Shown piece after piece: positions 28,708 to 31,945 of a stretch of 31,945 nucleotides of DNA. A program made the position numbers and the translations under genes. The notes under the pieces are model-generated. The model did not search any database and was not told the origin of the DNA. It saw only the letters and a program-made list of their open reading frames with translations. Positions within the stretch are counted from its first letter, which is position 1. Every line of letters starts with the position of its first letter. This stretch comes from a virus: positions 1-31,945 of IMG/VR virus record IMGVR_UViG_3300045806_000010; one strand, written 5' to 3'.

Positions 28708-30180
28708 CTATCCGTTTTTTAAGTGGGAAATGACATGAGCGCCGCTTCTCTCAAGCCAGCGCGCGAAGGTGGAAACGCGCCTGCACTTCGGGCAAAGCGC
28801 CAACCGGCGCTCCGGACCGCCGTCGAGCGAAAAGCTGGGCGAAAGCTGCTTCAAGCCAGCGTCGAATTTCCCGAGGCAGCTTTCGCAGGCGAAAACGCCC
28901 CGCGCCTCGGTGGCCTTTTTCGCCGCGGCTTTCGCTTCGCGCTTGGCCTTCCGGGTGTCGCCGATCGGGACCATCCTCAAGGCTTTCGCGCGTATGTTCT
29001 TGTAGGTGTAGCCACGCCCACCACGATTGACCATCTTGATAAGCCCGTTGATCGCTTCGGTCAGCGCGTTGGTATAGCGATGATCGAAGTAAGCGAAAAC
29101 TTCATCGTGCCAATAGTCTATGGTAGCAGCAACGGAGTCAAATTCTACCTTTACGCTTTCCGGAATGCATTTACGCCATTCATCGAAAAGCCTTTCGGCT
29201 TCTTCTCTGTTTTTGGCGTCCCAGATGTCGTAAAAGCTTTCCTTCGTGTGCCAGGCGTCGGACAGCAGCGGGTTGTTCTTGAAGAGGCCATCGAGCAAGA
29301 GGATGGTCGTCGGCTTGTGCTTCTTCCGGCTCTGTTGGAGGACGCGGCGAAGGCGCCAAGGGTCTTTCTCCTTGCGGGTCTTGGGCTTTACGCCTTTGCG
29401 TTCAAGCTCCTCCTGAATCCGCTTCTTCTCCTTTTCGGCCTCAATCTTCCTGTGGCGGCTGCGGACGTGGTCCAGGGCGTCGTTTGCCTTCTTCTGGGTA
29501 TGCCATCGGTCCACGACGATGACGGCCCCAGGCAGCTTGCGCTTGACGATCTGGCGGTATTGGTCGCGCATGTCCTGCGTGACGACCCTGACGTTTTCCT
29601 TGTTGCGCATCAGGAAAAGCCACGTTTCGATGGTGTCCGTGTCGCAGTTTTTCCGGATGTCAAGCGTCTGCTTGGTCAGCACGTCGATGGCGATGAACCT
29701 CAGTTCGCCGTCCAAAGTCAGTTCGTCGATGCCAAGGACCTCGGGAGCGACCGGATGGATGGCATGGTCGGTCTTCCGGTATTCCTCGTTGCAGATGAAC
29801 CGGATGACGCTTTCGTCAATGCCAGTTTCCCGGCTCATTTCGGCGTAGTTCCGACGAAGGCATTGTTCGCGAAGGTGATCGACGACGCGGTTGGTCAGTT
29901 GCCGCGTCGGATGCATGTCAGGAAGGGGCTGCGTGGAGGTTCTGTTGCATTCCCGGCATCTGAAACGCTTCACGGAAACCTTGATAAAAGTCCGCTTCGC
30001 GAGGATGGGGATGTCTCGGTATTCAACGTCCCTGGGGCCGTGGCTGTAGAGCCGGCCGACGACGCCGCAGTGCGGGCAATGATCTGGCAGGACGGTGTAT
30101 TCCGCCGGAATCGTCGCCGTCTCGCCTTCAATGATAGGCTCCCCGGTTTTCCAGTTGGGGAGCCAGAGGTAGTTCTTCAT
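28708..30180 (-). CDS. ISL3-family transposase (490 aa)
   Basis: ATG at 30180. N-terminal zinc ribbon: Cys35 and Cys38 (CPHCG), Cys75 and Cys78 (CREC). A helix-turn-helix follows (residues about 95-132, LRRNYAEMSRETGIDESVIR). The DDE catalytic domain has Asp152 (LGIDELTLDG), Asp224 (VVDRWH) and Glu375 (NALTEAINGLIK), with a charged helical insertion (KIEAEKEKKRIQEELERKG) between the last two. All key residues are present and the frame is intact, so the enzyme is probably active. A C-terminal extension with CESC and CPKC looks like a second zinc ribbon, which is less usual for the family. Confidence 0.95.
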   Translation of the reverse strand: MKNYLWLPNWKTGEPIIEGETATIPAEYTVLPDHCPHCGVVGRLYSHGPRDVEYRDIPILAKRTFIKVSVKRFRCRECNRTSTQPLPDMHPTRQLTNRVVDHLREQCLRRNYAEMSRETGIDESVIRFICNEEYRKTDHAIHPVAPEVLGIDELTLDGELRFIAIDVLTKQTLDIRKNCDTDTIETWLFLMRNKENVRVVTQDMRDQYRQIVKRKLPGAVIVVDRWHTQKKANDALDHVRSRHRKIEAEKEKKRIQEELERKGVKPKTRKEKDPWRLRRVLQQSRKKHKPTTILLLDGLFKNNPLLSDAWHTKESFYDIWDAKNREEAERLFDEWRKCIPESVKVEFDSVAATIDYWHDEVFAYFDHRYTNALTEAINGLIKMVNRGGRGYTYKNIRAKALRMVPIGDTRKAKREAKAAAKKATEARGVFACESCLGKFDAGLKQLSPSFSLDGGPERRLALCPKCRRVSTFARWLERSGAHVISHLKNG

Positions 30181-30215
30181 CGCCCAGCCCTGCTTTCCAG
30201 CGAGCCTAACGGAAA
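28708..30215 (-). mobile_element. ISL3-family insertion sequence
   Basis: One transposase gene with imperfect terminal inverted repeats: left arm 28709-28730 (TATCCGTTTTTTAAGTGGGA then AA), right arm 30194-30215, which read inward share TxTCCGTT at the outer end and GGAAA at the inner end (13 of 22 positions). The element is about 1.5 kb, normal for ISL3. No 8-base target duplication is visible at these ends, so the exact limits are uncertain or the flanks were rearranged after insertion. The transposase stop codon lies in the left end. Confidence 0.75.
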
Positions 30216-30238
30216 CGGGTTAATGGGTGGAGTCTCAT
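30216..30238 (-). pseudogene. Possible 5' remnant of the gene cut by ISL3
   Basis: An ATG at 30238 overlaps the methyltransferase stop (ATGA) and reads MRLHPLTR before running into the right end of the element and a stop. The same coupled arrangement occurs at many junctions here, so this is probably the start of the gene whose 3' end survives at 28573-28707. Only about eight codons remain, so the link is tentative. Confidence 0.35.
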
Positions 30239-31023
30239 GCTGCAGCCCCGCCCAGTGGCAATATCGACGAAAGCCTAGCGTCTGCTTTATCAGCCATTTC
30301 GGCGTCAATCTCGCACCCGATGTAATTGCGGCCAGCCATCAGGCAGGCTTCACCAGCGGCGCCAGAGCCGGCGAAAAAGTCCCCAACCAAGCCGTCAGGT
30401 GGGCAGCTTGTCCTGATGAGAATTTCCAAGAGCGGAGAAGGCTTTTCGGTCGGATGAATAGCGCGGCCATGCATCGAGTGCATGAAGATGACCGACCGCA
30501 TGATTCTCGGCCCACCGTCCTCAGACGTATAATGGCCGGCATCGATGTTCCCTGTATGGGAAGGACGGCGTTTTCGTCGAATGGCTTTGGCTGTCGCATC
30601 TGGCGTCGTCTGGACGGCATTGAAGACACCTCCCCATGGTGCGCCAGCCCGGTAGAACTGGACGGCGAGTTCGTGGACACGTTTGAACCGGTCGGCGTGG
30701 AATCCGCTGCCGTTGTGCTTCTCCCAAACGATCTCTTGAGCGTATTTCCAGCCTGCGGCACCAAATCGAGAGCCGGTCTCCATAAAAAACCGGGCGGACC
30801 CGAAAACCCACATCGATCCGGTCGGCTTTACGCAGCTCAGAGCGATTGTCTCCCACCCTTCAACAATTCGATCCCAAGCCAGAGACGTATCTCCGTAAGG
30901 CGGGTCGGCGATGATCATGTCGAAGGGCCCGTGCGGCGGAAGGATTTGGCGGCTGTCGCCAGTCAAGATCATCGTCGTCATCGCCCCGCTTTCCACTGTA
31001 AAACACGGAATCGACCCTATCAT
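30235..31023 (-). CDS. Beta-class DNA methyltransferase (262 aa)
   Basis: ATG at 31023; an ATG at codon 15 (30981, MTTMILTGDSRQIL) has a better ribosome-binding region (GGAAAGCGGGG) and may be the true start. The catalytic motif DPPY (residues 40-43) precedes the cofactor motif FAGSG (217-221), the beta-class order of N4-cytosine or N6-adenine methyltransferases. HPTEKP (190-195) is also a hallmark. The target-recognition region is about residues 100-180. No restriction endonuclease is nearby, so it is an orphan phage methyltransferase that may protect phage DNA from host restriction or mark it for regulation. Base specificity cannot be told from the sequence. Confidence 0.9.
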   Translation of the reverse strand: MIGSIPCFTVESGAMTTMILTGDSRQILPPHGPFDMIIADPPYGDTSLAWDRIVEGWETIALSCVKPTGSMWVFGSARFFMETGSRFGAAGWKYAQEIVWEKHNGSGFHADRFKRVHELAVQFYRAGAPWGGVFNAVQTTPDATAKAIRRKRRPSHTGNIDAGHYTSEDGGPRIMRSVIFMHSMHGRAIHPTEKPSPLLEILIRTSCPPDGLVGDFFAGSGAAGEACLMAGRNYIGCEIDAEMADKADARLSSILPLGGAAA

Positions 31024-31042
31024 GAACTGTCAAGATTCCAAC

Positions 31043-31258
31043 CTAAAAAACGGAAAGCCCATTTTTCCCGCCGACGACGCCGCAGAGCGCGGCGAAGGTG
31101 ACCGGATCGGCGCCGGCCCCGTGCTTTTCGATATGCTCCAGCGCGATCTTCATCACTGTCGCAAGGACAAGCGGGCGGGAGTATTCGTCGGCCATGTTCG
31201 CGGCGAAGCGGGCATGGCGCATCTGGCGGCCGGTCATGGCTTTGGCGGGCGCGGCCAT
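31043..31258 (-). CDS. Small hypothetical protein (71 aa)
   Basis: The ATG at 31258 overlaps the stop of the upstream gene by one base (TGATG), which decides the start over a GTG at 31294. The 71 residues (MTGRQMRHARFAANMADEYS, RPLVLATVMKIALEHIEKHG, VTFAALCGVVGGKNG) are mostly helical and have no known motif. It lies 19 bases before the methyltransferase. Function unknown. Confidence 0.65.
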   Translation of the reverse strand: MAAPAKAMTGRQMRHARFAANMADEYSRPLVLATVMKIALEHIEKHGAGADPVTFAALCGVVGGKNGLSVF

Positions 31259-31945
31259 CAAATCACCCTCGCCTTGTCGCGGATCAGCCCGCACGTAATG
31301 ACCACAAATGCATTGCCGCGCAGACGCCGCGACGCCGATTCCGGCTCAACCATCCAGCGCTTCCAGGGCTGATGAAAGGCCAGCGACTTCAGCCAGCTTT
31401 GCAGGACCATGCGCTCGGATTGGAACCTGTCGTCGCCGAGATAATGCAGCGGCCACATGATCGCTTGCTCGAACCTGGAAACCTCGACCTCGGACGCGCT
31501 TCGGGATACCGCGCGCAGCAGCTCGTCGGCCTCTCGCGAACCGTCTCTGGCGCCCTCGTAGCGGCAGTTTTTATCGAAGTCGTCGACGTTGCCGAAGACG
31601 TTGGGGTCTGGCCAGAAGCCAAGCGACAGGCTTGGACCATCGCGGCGGATCACACGCTCCCCGATCCTGACCGCCTCCTGCAACCGCCACTTCACCTCGT
31701 TGACCGTCCAGACCTGTTCGGCATCGCGGTCATGCCGGATGCTGTCGAGCCAGCGCCGGGCGCGCGCCGGCGAAAAGGCGACTCTTGGATCAAGTGGATC
31801 GGCGAGGAATTCGGCCTTGGCGGTTGTGACATTTTCGGACGCCGTTGTGACATCCGGCGCGACATCGCCGACGAGAGCACCGCCCCCGTGAGCGCCGGGA
31901 GAAGACTGAAAACACAGGCGTTTGGAGGTATAATCGCGGAGCAGC
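31258..31945 (-). CDS. Phage protein, 5' end beyond window (DUF6362-like C-terminal part)
   Basis: The minus frame is open without interruption from the right edge to the TGA at 31258, at least 228 residues; internal GTG at 31695 is not needed as a start. The visible N-terminal part (GDVAPDVTTASENVTTAKAE) is a low-complexity linker, then SPARARRWLDSIRHDRDAE. The rest begins VWTVNEVKWRLQEAVRIGERV and has FWPDPN, FEQAIMWPLHYLGDD and QPWKRWMVEP. The W-T-x-x-x-V-x-x-R-L-x-E-A opening and the tryptophan spacing resemble DUF6362, a phage family of unknown role, but the match is by eye. The linker suggests a fusion with another domain that lies outside the window. Confidence 0.65.
   Translation of the reverse strand, partial: LLRDYTSKRLCFQSSPGAHGGGALVGDVAPDVTTASENVTTAKAEFLADPLDPRVAFSPARARRWLDSIRHDRDAEQVWTVNEVKWRLQEAVRIGERVIRRDGPSLSLGFWPDPNVFGNVDDFDKNCRYEGARDGSREADELLRAVSRSASEVEVSRFEQAIMWPLHYLGDDRFQSERMVLQSWLKSLAFHQPWKRWMVEPESASRRLRGNAFVVITCGLIRDKARVI

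Noticed and set aside
28723-31101. Very long plus-strand open frame (792 codons) covering the transposase and methyltransferase region
   Set aside because: It is antisense to two genes with complete catalytic motifs on the minus strand, has no recognisable domain, and arises from GC-rich codon bias.
31692-31880. Minus-strand open frame of 62 codons ending in a four-base overlap with a GTG at 31695
   Set aside because: Arginine/serine/proline-rich shadow. The frame of the 31258 gene is itself open to the right edge with better protein character, so no gene boundary is needed here.

Overview
The window is almost entirely the virion-structure half of a contractile-tailed phage or prophage (myovirus type). 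Its genes are read nearly all from the minus strand, so transcription runs from high to low coordinates. Base composition is GC-rich, with many GTG and TTG starts. Terminase, portal, DUF2213 and DUF3383 proteins of this style suggest an alphaproteobacterial host; that is inference, since there is no rRNA, integrase or host gene to confirm it.

In transcription order, the right end (31945 to 30235) carries the 3' part of an unknown phage gene running off the edge, a 71-residue protein and a beta-class DNA methyltransferase without a partner nuclease. An ISL3-family insertion sequence (about 28708-30215) follows. It seems to have broken a small gene that was translationally coupled to the methyltransferase. 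After about 540 bases without a convincing gene comes the packaging and head module (28028 to 19566): small DNA-binding-like proteins, TerS, TerL, DUF1073 portal, a Mu F-like head protein, a DUF2213 protease/scaffold protein, a decoration protein and the major capsid protein. The connector module (19473 to 16017) includes an unexpected protein with a signal peptide. The tail module is sheath, tube, assembly chaperone (with an apparent -1 frameshift) and tape measure fused to a lytic transglycosylase domain. The baseplate module is plug, hub, spike, gp25, gpJ and a DUF2612 protein. The left end (4115 to 1) holds fibre genes: a glycine-rich fibre, several small accessory proteins and a LamG-type lectin fibre cut by the window edge.

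Many genes are joined by ATGA, TGATG or TAATG overlaps, which implies long coupled transcripts. Three kinds of insert interrupt the order: two unrelated HNH endonuclease genes on either side of gp25, one with its own good promoter; one plus-strand membrane-protein gene with its own promoter between the plug and hub genes (a likely moron); and the ISL3 element.

The most unusual signal is a glycine/threonine-rich, probably beta-structured domain of about 65 residues, ending in a G-x-GTY motif. It recurs in the decoration protein (two copies), neck protein, sheath (two copies) and gpJ-like baseplate protein. One module type has thus been placed in four virion proteins with unrelated functions.
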